From the NCBI GenBank assembly GCA_948567375.1, contig OX419761.1, forward strand, positions 31,038,243 through 31,102,242: a DNA stretch of 64,000 nucleotides, given 5' to 3'. This DNA is from Lunularia cruciata (Eukaryota > Streptophyta > Marchantiopsida > Lunulariales > Lunulariaceae). Made by a program: the position numbers and the translations under genes. Each line of letters begins with the position of its first letter. Position 1 is the stretch's first letter. Under the pieces are notes generated by a model. It made no database searches, was not told where the DNA came from, and saw only the letters and a program-made list of their open reading frames with translations. Shown one piece after another: positions 42,661-54,185 of the stretch.

Positions 42661-43683
42661 GCTAAGAGAGGATTTTGGTGATAGGACAAAGATGCTTCAA
42701 GAAAAGGATTTTTGGTGACAGGACAGAGATGCTTTGAGATAAGGATTGTTGTGACAGGACAGGGATGATTCGAAGAAGAAGGGTCTGATGGATAGAGAGA
42801 GGGAATTATTGAAGAGTCTGCAGGGAATTCTTCAAAGGGATTAAGCCGATCAGAGCAGTGTATAGGGTGTCGAGAAGGGGCTTGGCCTAAAGAGACAGTA
42901 CATTCAAGGGAGGAGGATGTGGCTTGCAATAGGAAGAAAAGGGTCAGGGAGAATTCTTGGCAAAGGGTTGAGAGGTCTGGCCTGAGCATGAGTAAGATAG
43001 AGCAAGGTGATAGGAGAAACATCGAAGGACAATGTCTGGCCTGAAGAGGAGTTTGGACGTGAAAAGGAAGATAAAGGAGATTTTCCTGAAGGAGAAGAGG
43101 CATGCTTGGACAGAGGAGAAGGAAACTGAAAGTGAGGACTGAAGAGTGTGTGCTTTAGAGAAGGATCTTCAGAGAAGTTATGCCTTGCTAGAGATCTGAA
43201 TGTTGTGAAGAACGAGTAGGAGATTAAGGGATTGCCAGGATTTTGAGAGAAGAGCAAAGCTGGAAAGCAGGAGTTGAAGGAACAGAGAATTTCCCATGTG
43301 TAGTTTTTGAGACAAGAATGTGAGAGCTTTCAAGAAGTGCAGGAAGTGACTTGTTTTCAAGAAAGGTGTGAGCAATTTTTTTCAGGAGAATGACATAACA
43401 AAGAGTTTTGGGAAATGTCAAAGAAGGAAGTGACAAAGAAGGAAGTGATTAGTTTCGGGACAAGGAGCCATGACAAAATTGAGGGCTAAGAATTGTAAGG
43501 GTTAGGATGTAAAACTTGCTTAGTTCTCCTCCTTTGTGTACATGCTTCACCGTTGAAGATTTTAGTCAATCATTGTATTGTTTGAAGCTACTTAGGTTCC
43601 CCTCAAAAATTTATAACTGCAAGGCTTGGGATTACGATAAATATATACTTCCTTGATGAATGTGAACTTTAGTTTGTGAATAG

Positions 43684-43690
43684 TATAAAT
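43684..43690 (+). promoter_or_regulatory. TATA box of the solo-LTR-like unit
   Basis: tataaat in tagtataaatgagagg, about 400 bp before the right end. Confidence 0.45.
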
Positions 43691-44093
43691 GAGAGGACTC
43701 CAGTCTCGGAGCTCTCAGTCTTAGTTGAGCCACATTTCCAAGACCTATTACTGACCTGACCATGATTATCTGAACATGGCCATAGACTGTGATTCATTAG
43801 AGGAATTACATCACAACCCATTGAACACAACTTAACATAAACAGAACTTTAACATTGGCAATGAAGCTTGAAGAATACAATTGCGCCAATGAAGCCAATC
43901 CAAGAAGCCATTAACCATGAGCATACATTTAGAAAGATTGGTAGCAAGCTGCTCTAGCAAGAAGGACTGCCAGCCGGGCAAGTAGAGAGAGCATCTGATT
44001 ACAAAGGGCTTTGAACAATTGACAAGCCTAGCAGTCTGAGCGCAAGCAGCCATGTGCCTGGTGCACTCCTAAGACCAACCAATCCCCACGACA

Positions 44094-44720
44094 CCGGTCC
44101 ATAAAGACGACGATGGAGTCAAACCCTAAGGTGGTCTTGGGTAACTCACAAACGAGATCTATACTCACCTGTTCCCAATGTTGAGTAGGAGTGGAGAGAG
44201 GTTGAACGAGCTCTGCATGAGCTTGATTAGAAGCTTTGTTCTGTTGACAAAGTAAGCAGTTGCGCATGTAGTCTATCATGTTGTTGCTCATCTTGGGCCA
44301 ATAGTAATGGCACTGGATTGCTTCCAAGGTCTTGTCCACTCCGACATGACCTGCAATGGCCAAATCATGACATTCTGCTAGAATAGTGGTGCATAATTTT
44401 AGGACATTTGGGATCCATAATCTGCCATCATGAAAGGTGAGTCCTTGGGTGCTGGTGATGGCTTTGGATGATTGTACTTCTACAATATGTAGATCAGTTC
44501 TTGTAGCAGTCAGAATCTCTAGCCATAATTTAGGGTTAATCTTAACCTCTGCCACTAAGTTGTTTTCCATTAGCATGCGGGTGAATGCATTTGCAAGTTG
44601 CTTTTTACCTTCCATATAGGAAATTGTCATGTTGAAGCATTGTTGCCACTTTGCCGACCAAATCTGTCGACAAGATAGATCCTTTTGCATCTCGAGGTAG
44701 ACTAGAGGTTTATGGTCCAT
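44094..44720 (-). pseudogene. E1 RNase H end and integrase zinc domain
   Basis: Frame with MDHKPLVYLEMQKDL, then HDLAIAGHVGVDKTLEAIQ and CLLCQQNKASN (HHCC) and VSIDLVCELPKTTLG. Homologous to E2 57300-57900. Confidence 0.85.
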
Positions 44721-44858
44721 CTCTACTACAAATGCCTTCTTGCCTAGATAGTGCTTCCAATGCTTGGTTGCAAGAACAATGGCCAGCTCTTCTTATTCTG
44801 TGGTATGATAGTTGCGCTCTATTGGTAACAACTTTGAAGAGAAATATGCAATTGGATG

Positions 44859-45920
44859 CTATCCGTCATGCCACTCTTGTTGTAGGACTACTCCTATTGC
44901 TACGCTTGATGCATCTGTAGTCAACTTGATTGGACGTTTTGGGTTATACCACTTCAAGATTGGTGCATGTAGCAAGGCGGCTTTCAATTCTTGAAAAGCC
45001 AACTCTTGTGCAGTTCCCCATGTCCACTTCTTTCTCTTACCAAGTAGTGTTGTTAAAGGTTGTGCAACCTTGGAGAAGTCTTTGACAAATCTACAATAGA
45101 ATCCTATCAACCCCAAGAAGCTCTTAAGTTGAGTCTGATCTTCTCGGGCACTCCATTTTTGAATGACCTCAATTTTATCCGTCAATACTTGAATGCACTC
45201 TTCACTTACTCTATGCCCCAAGTAGTCTACTTCAAACTTGCCAAACTTGCACTTTGAGATTTTTGCATACAATCTATTCTGTCTTAGAATTTGGAGGACT
45301 TCTTGTAGATGTTGTTTGTGTTCCATCATTGTGCTACTGTATACTAAGATGCCATCCAAGAAGATGAGAACAAACTTATCCAAGTTTGGACAAAATATAT
45401 CATTCATTAGACTCATGAAAATGTCAAGTGCATTAGTGAGGCCAAAAGACATCACAAGATACTCAAAGTGGCCATACTGGGTTTGAAAGGTAGTTTTGTA
45501 CACATCCTCCTTTGCACTTTGAATTTGATTGTAACCACTCTGCAAGTCCAATTTGGTGAAGTATCTTGCTTCATGGATTGATCAATAGGTCATCCATGCA
45601 AGGTAAGGGATATTTGTTCTTCACTATTGCTGATTGAGACCACAATAGTCAATGCACATGCGCATTATACCATCCTTCTACTTCACAAACAAGAGCCGCA
45701 TATGGTGATACGCTAGGTTGGATGAACCTTTTTTGTAGCATCTCCTCAATTTGAGTCTTACACTCCTCCAACTCATGAGGTGATAGCGATATGGGGCCTT
45801 ACAAGGAGGTATCTTCCTCAGGAGTGTCTTAATTTTATGATTTACTCTCCTTTTTGGTGGTAATCCTGAAGGTAGATCATCAGGAAAGACATCTTGAAAC
45901 TCATCCACCACATCTTTCAA
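44859..45920 (-). pseudogene. E1 reverse transcriptase and RNase H start
   Basis: Two frames on the minus strand, 45678-45920 ([20 protein letters not shown]) and 44859-45551 ([46 protein letters not shown]). Homologous to E2 55874-57229. Confidence 0.85.
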
Positions 45921-45967
45921 TTTCTTAGGAATTTGTCCATCAAGTTATGCACTCTAGACTTTGCTTA

Positions 45968-46306
45968 TTAGACCCATGAAACATCTATCGGTCTTATAAA
46001 CAATTGCCATCCTATGACATACAGAGGCAGTTCTTGCCTGTGTGATTTTTCTTTAACCCCAATGATTGACCATTGGTGGGTTCTTACTACTTTCTTCCTC
46101 CAATCTACCATAGGGTTGTAATGCTCCATCCATGCCATGCCTAAGATTGCATCATAACAAGCTAATGGTATCACTTGCCACTCAATTGCTTGTTGATATT
46201 CTCCTATAGAGAGTGTTACCTGTCTAGGTAATGATTCAATCCTCTCTGTTTGCCCGTTAGGTAAGTCTACTTCTTCACTCTCATCTCTCTCTAGATCCAT
46301 TCCCAA
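45968..46306 (-). pseudogene. E1 protease C-terminal part
   Basis: MGMDLERDESEEVDLPNGQ, YDAILGMAWMEHYNPMVDW: downstream part of the retropepsin domain. The N-terminal part lies right of it near 46310-46400. Confidence 0.7.
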
Positions 46307-46589
46307 CTTATTGCAACAAAGTGAGACAAGAAATTCTTTGTTGCTCCCGAATCTATTAATACTCTCACTTGATTGCCTTCTAGGACTTCATTCACAACAA
46401 TCAATTGTGAGGTTGCCTTTTAGGACCTTTGCGCATTTGTCTTCTTCCTTCCCTTGCTTCTATGCTTCCTTATTGAGCCAGTAAGGCCGTGAGGTACATT
46501 TTTTTGGCAATCTTCATTTTACAAAGTGATTTCCACCTCCTCCTCTTTAGTGTGCATCTCCATGTTGTTCAAAGATTACTTGTCTGAGG

Positions 46590-47498
46590 GCTGAGGGCCT
46601 CTAGGGAAACAAGCGTAACAATTGGTAGATATATGCTCAATATGGCCATAATTGTAACAACAACATTGTTCTCCTTGAGTTCCTTCTCCTTGTGGGACTC
46701 CATCTCTTTGTTTTTTACCTGTCTATGCTCTCCTTGATCTTGAATTCAAAGGTTGCCCAATTCCATTGGTACAGGTCCACCCATGTGTGGTATTTCTACC
46801 CGATAACGTTGAGGTGGAACTACTTCACCTCCACCCAATGCTTCTGCTATTCTTTGTGCACAAGCAATGGCTTCAAATACCGTGCGAGGATTTTGCACCA
46901 TGATTTCTTGGCAAATCCGCTCCTTCAACCATCATTTGAAATTATTGAGAGCCCTTGCTGGGCTCATGTCGGTTATTGCAACTCATAGATCCAAAAATGC
47001 CTCCACATACTCTTGTATGTTGTTCTTTTGTCTCAATCCCCATAGTCAGATTTGGGCCATCTGTACAAAATCCACCAATTTGAAATTCTTCAACAATCTT
47101 TCTTGCATTGTTGTCCATGTGACCTCTCTTCTCTCTGCTAACATAGATTGTTCCCAAGCATCATACCATGTGACGGATTTATTGGTCAAGTACTCACATG
47201 CAAATATGCCTACAACATGCTCCGTGATCTCTATTGAGAACGATCAAAAATATTGATTCATTCTTGAGATCCAATTTTCCACTACTCCCATTGTACGTTG
47301 CCCCTTGTAAGGCTCAATGTTGCAGGTCTTCTTCATCCGGAGTAGCAATATGGCTTCATCGTTGATAGGGTTTGTAGGCACGGGTGCCTTTCCATGTACT
47401 TCAGTAGCAAGTACTGGGTTTTGAGAAGACTCTTCTTCTTGCATTGCTTGATCATTCATTAGGATATGCACTTGACTTTGTAACGTCTCCATGGTCAT
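46590..47498 (-). pseudogene. E1 gag
   Basis: Frames with MTMETLQSQVHIL (47244-47498), a capsid part (46942-47157) and KERICQEIMVQNPRTVFEAIACAQ-type sequence (46746-46928). The CCHC area lies near 46650. Homologous to E2 54492-55400. Confidence 0.8.
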
Positions 47499-47834
47499 CT
47501 TAATCTCTCAAAATTTGTTCAACATCCCTTGCATTCCTTGCACCAGCTCTTGCAATTGCGGATCCATGGTTCCTGCAACACTCGATTGCTAATGTCTACT
47601 TCAATAGAGAGTCACTATGATCACTCTAGAAGGTGCAAAAACTATTGAAACTCCATTGGGAGCTCAGAAGCTATCACTTGTTGATAATAATCCTCACCAA
47701 AATTCCTAACCACAAAATCTCTAAACATCACTTTTTGTCTCACTACATAACAAATTTCTACTTGAATGTTGAAAGGGAAAGGATTTGGGACATTCACATC
47801 CATAACATCATAATAGAATGTAGATTGTCAAATC

Positions 47835-48029
47835 CTACTTGTTATCGTATACCACCATAGGTAGAATCACCGGGTTTGGTGAGTTCATCACCTTGTCCAT
47901 GAATTCTGCTCCAAAGTGATAAACTACCGATACTCCCATTTGCTCAGGCTCGATGTATATAACTTTGATGTGGAATTGATTCAAGAATAGAAATCTAGGT
48001 GAGGGAACTTGTACTCCCAATGCATCCAT
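47835..48029 (-). CDS. Leader frame of E1
   Basis: 64 codons, MDALGVQVPSP ... YHFGAEFMDKVMNSPNP, placed between primer site and gag. Close to E2 53960-54181. A second, related unit appears to follow at about 47640-47830. Confidence 0.6.
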   Translation of the reverse strand: MDALGVQVPSPRFLFLNQFHIKVIYIEPEQMGVSVVYHFGAEFMDKVMNSPNPVILPMVVYDNK

Positions 48030-48156
48030 CCCATCCGCTCTCTGAAGTCCTTCCTAAGTCTAGCAATTACACTATGTTCTCCACCTCAAATTACTCAGTT
48101 TCAATAGTTCATGTTCTTCCAAGAGTGATGATCCACTCTCTTGGACTAAAACACTT

Positions 48157-48168
48157 GCTTTGATACCA
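48157..48168 (-). other. Primer-binding site of E1
   Basis: Plus-strand gctttgatacca: an initiator-Met-type site one base from the LTR. Confidence 0.8.
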
Positions 48169-48169
48169 T

Positions 48170-48904
48170 TGTAATACTCCAAGGACAAGAGAAGAGAGAA
48201 AACATATATTTCACACTCAATCATCCGATACCCCAAAGGAGCACATTCTCTTTATTATATAAACAAAGAGGATCTCCTCCAAGGAAGCTCCACCATAGGA
48301 TTAGGCACACAGATAGGTGACATATCAGCAAGCTACACCCTTGAATTACTTACTTGGATAGGTGACATGTCGGTCCTGGTCCTATCTGGTTGGTCAAACA
48401 AGCTTTGACTAGGGGGAATCTTTTAGGGAATCTTCTTGTAGGAATCTCAAATCACATGGGTGAGGTACCATTGGAAAGCTCTTGTTAAGGCAAACCGAAG
48501 GGGAGGGAAGGCCAGCCTTTCCTATTCTAGGAGGGGTCTACACATTTTCGACGCCTAATTCATCTATTTAGGCCTCCAAAATTGCCTTCAAAAATTTCAG
48601 GCATATTTTGGTTCCTACTCTATTAGTAGAAGTCCTCTTTTGGTGATATCTCTTTCTGATCTATTTAGTCCATCATGTGTAACATCCTTCCAGATGTTAC
48701 TGAACCAATTCTCACCTTTAAATCATATGTCTAGCTATTGGTTCTAAGGTTTTCAAGTCTATTTTGGTTTTTGTCCTATTAGTAGAAGTACTCTTTTAGT
48801 GATAATTCTATTTGACCTATTTTGACCATCATGTATAACATCATTCCAGATGTTACCAACCCAAATTTCACATCTAGATCATATGGCTAGCTCTTGGTAT
48901 TACA
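48170..48904 (-). repeat. 5' LTR of E1
   Basis: 735 bp, TGTAATACTCCAAGGAC ... TTGGTATTACA on the plus strand. tatata-type box near 48257-48264 (complement). Confidence 0.93.
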
Positions 48905-48966
48905 TTAAACCGATAGCCCATAGCCAACCAAGGTAACCGAAGATCCCAATCTCTCAAGTGACCTCT

Positions 48967-49395
48967 CTACAAACCATACTTTTGCAATCCTCTCTTCACT
49001 ATCTGAACCACTCTCTTTGCTAAGCCATCTGCCTCAAGGTGATCTCGGGAGGTAGTATGATGATCAATCAAAGCCTTTTCACACAAGACTTGAAACTCCC
49101 CCAAGAACTCTAAACCTTGATCAGTCAAAACCTCAACTAGTGCACCAAAATAACTAAGAACCCAATCTAGGAACAAATAAGCCATCCCTTCACTAGACTT
49201 GTCAAAAAGTGCTATCAACTCAATCCACTTGGAGAAGTGCTCCACCATCACCAAAACATACCAATAATGTCTCATAGTAAACGATAAAGGTTTAGCAAAG
49301 TCCAAACTCCAACGGTAACCCAATCCCATAATAGATAATGGGTGTAATTGTGGTGTAGGAGCATTGAATGATGCTCTAACTTGGTCACAAACCAC
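48967..49395 (-). pseudogene. Integrase core of D2
   Basis: Frame of 142 residues with YRWSLDFAKPL (D32), VLTDQGLEFLGEF (D92) and HLEADGLAKRVV (E121): a complete DDE spacing for a Ty3 integrase, with its own style (ADGLAKR) unlike the A and E families. Confidence 0.85.
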
Positions 49396-50274
49396 AATTT
49401 GCTATACATTGATCAAACAAACTACTATACATTGATTTGCATACCGCACCAATAATGACTCTGGAGTAAGCTATATGTATGCTTCACTCCAAAATGTCCT
49501 AGCTCCTCATGAGCATGACTGACTAATTGTAGCCTCTAAGGTGGAACTGATACTACTCACACTCTACCATCCTCCCATACATGCAAACGGTGTCTGCCCT
49601 TCAATCTAAACCATCTGGCTCGCTGAAGAATATGGTCTCTCTCCTTGGCCCCAATTGTGCACTCACAACACCAATGCAAAGATAGTCCATCACCAAGACA
49701 TCATCATGAATGTCTTGTTGAACTATAACACTATCTCCACTCTTTGGATCTATGACTTTAATAACTCCTCATGTATGCACTGAGAGAGATACCACCAAAG
49801 CCTCAAAAAATATACAAAGAAAGGCATATGCATGCCAACCTAGCACCATCTCCACATTTGTCTCACCATGCCAATGTGCTCTGGTCTGATCCCGCTGGCT
49901 GGGACATGGGCTTCTACTCAACCCATCTACATCATGGTTCACCACTCCAGGTCATTGAATAACCATGAAATCATACTCTTGTACAATTAGAGCACATCAT
50001 GCAAGCTTCCCTAAAAGCTTTTTGGACTCCATCAACCACTTCAGTGGCTGATGATTAGTGATGAGCGTAAAGGGGTTACCAAATAGGTAACATCGGAAAT
50101 GTGCTATTGCCCAATTGTTGCCAAGCACTCTCTCTCATATGAACTATACTTTGCATCTGTTGAATTGTTGGAGCAACTAGCATAGGCTACCACAAACTCC
50201 TTCTCCTAATCATCATGTTGGATGAGCACTGCTCCAAGCCCCAACATATTCCAATTAATGTGAACCTAAAATGG
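49396..50274 (-). pseudogene. D2 integrase zinc region and RNase H
   Basis: On the minus strand RNase H closes with the HGADGLSR-type tail near 49910. The HHCC area (CHAHEELGHF-like) is near 49490-49540. Homologous to D1 29966-30700. Confidence 0.65.
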
Positions 50275-51370
50275 TCATCCTCTTATTGGTCTCCTCAAAA
50301 TAGGAGTAGATGTCAACCTCTCCTTGAGCTCTACAAAAGCTCTCTCCTGCTTATCTCCCAAACACCACTCTAATGTAATCTTGGTCAACTTTTTTAAGGC
50401 CTTGGCAATGACACTAAATCCTCTAATATAGCGGTGATAGAAGTTTGCCAACCCAAGGAATGCTTGCACTCTACTCACATCTATAGGCCAAGGAATACAT
50501 GCAATAGCTTCCACCTTGGTTTACTGAACATCAAGTCCTCTAGGGTAGATAGTGTGACCCAAATACTCAACTTGCTTGTAGAAGAACCTACACTTCCCAA
50601 GATGTAATTTGAGTCTATGAGATCTCAACCTCTCAAACACCTCCAACAAATGTCTCTCATGCTCCTCCACAATAGTGCTATAGACCAAAATCTCATCAAT
50701 ATAGCATTGAGAAAAATCCAATCCAGCTAGTATCGTGTCCGTGACACTTTGGAACTCAATAGGAACATTCTTTAACCCAAATGGTAAGAACCTCCATTAA
50801 TATAAAACATCCTTGTCATGAGAATCAATAGCCCAAAATGCTATCTTGAACTTATCCTCCTCTCTGATTGGCAATTGATGATATCTTGCTCAAAGATCCA
50901 AATTACTAAAGACCTTTGCATGCCCAATTGTATCAAAGATCTCTTCTAGTGTAGGCAGAGCATACCAATCAGCCCTAGTCTATTGGTTGATAGGACGGTA
51001 ATCTCCATACATCCACCTATTCGTGTAGTTGCCATGCATATCCTTCTTGGCTAGCATCACTGTCGCTCATGCATACTCTCCATGTGAAATCTTCACCAAA
51101 CTAACCTCACAAAGGTCACTACTTCGGCTCTGCTCATGTCCTCTCCATGTCACTATATTGATAAGGATGTCAAAAAATTGGTGTATTGCTAGTCAGCTCA
51201 ATTTGAATACCAGGTCCTTTTATAGCAAATAAATCCTTCATATTGAAGGTAAAATAACTCATGTAGCTCCTCAAGAACCTCCAAACTCTTTGTCTTTCTC
51301 CTCTTATGAGCTTGGGTCCAAGATTTGGCTCCCAAGTATCCTCTATGATTGATGTAGGAGTACAAGACAT
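50275..51370 (-). pseudogene. Reverse transcriptase of D2
   Basis: Frames 50521-50721 (QCYIDEILVYSTIVEEHERHL, VEYLGHTIYP) and 50275-50514 (AFLGLANFYHRYIRGFS, LTSTPILRRP) give palm end and connection. The N-terminal entry (YMSYFTFNMKDL) is at 51170-51370. Homologous to D1 28040-29226. Confidence 0.8.
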
Positions 51371-51732
51371 ATTGATTGGCTGCTACACTGGGTCCTTGGG
51401 AGCAGTAGTGTCATGCTTCCCACCACTAGAGGTCCCAACCTCTGTGTGAAAAACTCTGTCCACTCTGGTTGCAAGCTCCACACTTCCTCTAGCAGCATCT
51501 CAAGTAGACCAAGAGTGTAATCCAAGTAGTCCATGCTCATCTGGATGGACTCCAAGTAGACCACTCTCCCTTGTCGCTACTAGTTGTGTCCCAAGAATAC
51601 AATATCCACTTGGTCCATTGCCCCTAGCATGTGCTTGAATCGTCTTGATGGGCACAAGGCTCACAAGTGTCTAAGTGGTGATGCTTATCAAGTACACCCT
51701 ACGCTGCTCCACCAAGCCAAGGTTCTCAATCA

Positions 51733-52205
51733 AGTCAAATAGTTCAAGTCCATAGCTTGACCTAACACCTGATGCTTGGATACCTCTAACACTATTAGAA
51801 CAATGGTAATACCAATGTGGACATCACCCACTTTCTCTCATCGGCGTTGGGCTCCACCAACTGCCATAACTATGAGTCCCAAACCAATCCAAGACCTCCC
51901 TTTCAAAAAGCATGAGAGCTTGGGAAACTCATAAGCGTGGGAAAAGTGGCTCTTTGCTGTCTAACTAGGTTCACCATTGCCATAGGTGACCTATCAGCCA
52001 CTACCACCATCTGAGATTGATGCCCAACATCCAAGATGTCATCAACAATGATGTGGTCATAAGCGCGCTATAGAACCTCTCTAGGTAAGAGATTTTTCCA
52101 CCAAAGATGAAGATGATGAGCTCGTGATCTCACTCTGACTGCATCTAACAAAATGGTAGGTCCCATCCAAGAATGGACATGATGTGTACTCACCACCACC
52201 CGGGG
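51733..52205 (-). pseudogene. C5-methyltransferase C-terminal half in D2
   Basis: The motif VIII-like LLDAVRVRSRAHHLHLWWKN is at about 52082-52145. Motif IX/X-like sequence includes PNADERK (near 51840-51860) and HQVLGQAMDLNYL at 51733-51786. The motif IV half is not in the window because element G entered here. Independent second copy of the D1 domain, on the same strand and in the same position relative to RT. Confidence 0.72.
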
Positions 52206-52619
52206 TGTAAAAGACCAAATCCGACGAGAGAAATAGGAGAATGGAAACTCACATTGGGACACTTGAATGAGAGAAAACTCCGAATGCCTAGCATGAGCTT
52301 TGGCTTTGGTATTTATAGGTAGCATACAAGGCCTTTGAAAAGTTTCTCAAGAAGCTTCTTCAAGCCGCTTTCTTAGAGTGCAAGCCAAGTTAACTAGGAA
52401 GCTTCTCAAGAAGCTTCCTTCTAGAAACCGTCTACTTGGCGTGCAAGCTAAGCTAGTTGGAAGCTTCTAGAAGCTTCCTTCTAGAAGCTACTTACTTAAG
52501 GTGCAAGCTAAGTTAATCGGGAAGCTTCCTAGATACTTCCAGAATATTCTAGGCTTCTTTGTCTTATGTGCTACTTCGTAAGCCCGACTAACTTCGTTGC
52601 TAAACTCCATATTGTTACA
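52206..52619 (-). repeat. 3' LTR of G
   Basis: 414 bp, TGTAAAAGACC ... TATTGTTACA (plus strand). Perfect four-unit heat-shock element GAAGCTTCTAGAAGCTTC at 52460-52477. Confidence 0.94.
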
Positions 52620-53082
52620 TATTCCCCCACCGCTAGTTGGTGACGTCCTCGTCGCTAGTGAAGCTTCGAATTCCTGGATGGCCGTTTGTGCATTCTGGAG
52701 GTGAGAAAGAGGCTCCTAGGTGGCATCATGAAGGGGATACCCTTTCCAAAGGACTTTGTACTCCGTATGTTGGCAATGGCCTTGTTGGATATGACAACAT
52801 GCAAGGATACGATCAACTTTGTACTCCTCATGATCATTGATAGGGACAGGAAGAGAGGGAGGTTGGACTCAAGAGGAAAAGGAAGAGGGGTTAGGAACAA
52901 AGGGTTTCAACTTGGAAACATGAAAGACAGGATGTATACGTATGTGACAAGGTAAAGCAAGTCGATAAGCAACAGGAGAGACAATTTGGGTGATATCAAA
53001 GGGTCCTATCCAGTTAGGAGCAAGTTTATGAACTTGGGTATCAAGTGGGAGAGGGAGGTTACTGGAGGATAACATGAATTTA
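52620..53082 (-). pseudogene. G chromodomain and integrase C-terminus
   Basis: Minus-strand GPF module ([19 protein letters not shown] in 52869-53082) followed by the chromodomain area (52640-52860). Interrupted at 53082 by E2. Confidence 0.82.
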
Positions 53083-53819
53083 TGTAATACCAAGGGTTAG
53101 CCATATGATCTAGATGTGAAATTTGGTTTGGTAACATCTAGAATGATGTTATACATGATGGTCAAAATAGATCAGATAGAAGTATCACCAAAAGAGTACT
53201 TCTACTAATAGGGCAGAAACCGAAATAGACTTGAGAACCTTAGAACCAATGGCTAGACATATGATTTAAAGGTGAGAATTGGTTTGGTAACATCTGGAAG
53301 GATGTTACACATGATGGACTAAACAGATCAGAAAGAGGTATCACCAAAAGGGGACTTCTACTAATAGAGTAGGAACCGAAATATGCCTGAAATCTTTGAA
53401 GGCAATTTTGGAGACCTAAACGGATGAATTAGGCCTTGAAAATGTGTAGATTCCCCCCAATGGAGGAAAGGATGGCCTTCCCTCCCCTCTGCTTTGTCTC
53501 GTTGAGAGCTTTCCAACGGTACCTTACTCACGTGATTCTGAGATTCCTACAGGAAGATTCCCTAAAAGATTCCCTCCGGTCAAAGCTTGTTTGACCAACC
53601 AGATAGGACCTAGACCAGACAGGTCACCCATCCAAGTAAGTAATCCAAGGGTGGAGCTTGCTGACATGTCACCTATCTGTATCCCTAATCCTATGGTGGA
53701 GCTTCCTTGGAGGAGATCCTCTTTGTCTATATAATAAAGAGAAGGTGCTCCCTTGGGGCATCGAATGTTTGAGTGTGCAATCTGTGTTTTCTCTCTTCTC
53801 TTGTCCTCGGAGTATTACA
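53083..53819 (+). repeat. 5' LTR of E2
   Basis: 737 bp, TGTAATACCAAGG ... GGAGTATTACA. It contains an internal direct duplication with period 156 bp (ggtttggtaacatct at 53125 and 53281). TATA-like tatataa at 53728-53734, about 85 bp before the end. Confidence 0.95.
53728..53734 (+). promoter_or_regulatory. TATA box of E2 5' LTR
   Basis: tatataa in gtctatataataaagag, conserved in all E LTRs (59598-59604 in the 3' LTR) and in the D2 LTR end. Confidence 0.6.
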
Positions 53820-53820
53820 A

Positions 53821-53832
53821 TGGTATCAGAGT
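53821..53832 (+). other. Primer-binding site of E2
   Basis: tggtatcagagt, initiator-Met type, one base after the LTR. Confidence 0.85.
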
Positions 53833-53959
53833 GAGTGTTCTAGTCCAAGAGAGTGGATCACCCCTCTTGGAATAGCACAAACTACCGAAACTGAGTAATG
53901 TGAGGTGGAGAACATAGAGTAATCGCTAGACTCAGGAAGGACTTTAGAGAGCGGATGGG

Positions 53960-54181
53960 ATGGATGTGCCGGGGGGACAATTTCCTGCACCTAGCTTTCC
54001 ATTCTCAAACCCCTTTCACATCAAGGTTATGTACATCCAACGTGAGCAGATGAGGGTATCGCTAGTTTATCACTTTGGTGCGGAATTCATGGACAGAGTG
54101 ATGAACTCACCAAACCCGGTGATTCTACTTGTGGTGATATATGACAGAGAGTGGGATTTGACAATCTACATTCTATTATGA
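53960..54181 (+). CDS. Leader frame 1 of E2
   Basis: 73 codons, MDVPGGQFPAPSFPF ... YHFGAEFMDRVMNSPNP ... VVIYD. Same position and core as the leader frames of A and B (Q-x-E-x-M-R, G-x-E, V-V-x-Y-D shared with B). Function unknown. The strongest evidence is retention in E1 and E2 while neighbouring leader DNA differs between families. Confidence 0.6.
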   Translation: MDVPGGQFPAPSFPFSNPFHIKVMYIQREQMRVSLVYHFGAEFMDRVMNSPNPVILLVVIYDREWDLTIYILL

Positions 54182-54185
54182 TAAA

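Larger units (their letters stand above)
41163..44093 (+). mobile_element. Solo-LTR-like 2.9-kb unit inserted in E1
   Basis: A 2931-bp unit TGTCATCGGG ... CCCCACGACA bounded by ccgg on both sides (41159-41162, 44094-44097), splitting the integrase region of E1. It has TG/CA ends with a short imperfect inverted repeat, no coding domain, a tandem array in the left half and a TATA box 400 bp from the right end. This layout fits one very long solo LTR in plus orientation. A non-autonomous DNA element is the alternative. Confidence 0.7.
39465..48904 (-). mobile_element. Element E1: chromovirus of family E in D2
   Basis: Minus-strand element with LTRs 39465-40203 and 48170-48904, initiator-Met primer site, leader frame, gag, protease, RT, RNase H, integrase, chromodomain. 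The flanks ctgaa and ttaaa are a diverged target duplication, and D2 sequence is continuous across. A 2.9-kb unit sits in the integrase region. Broken, many breaks, older than E2. Confidence 0.92.
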
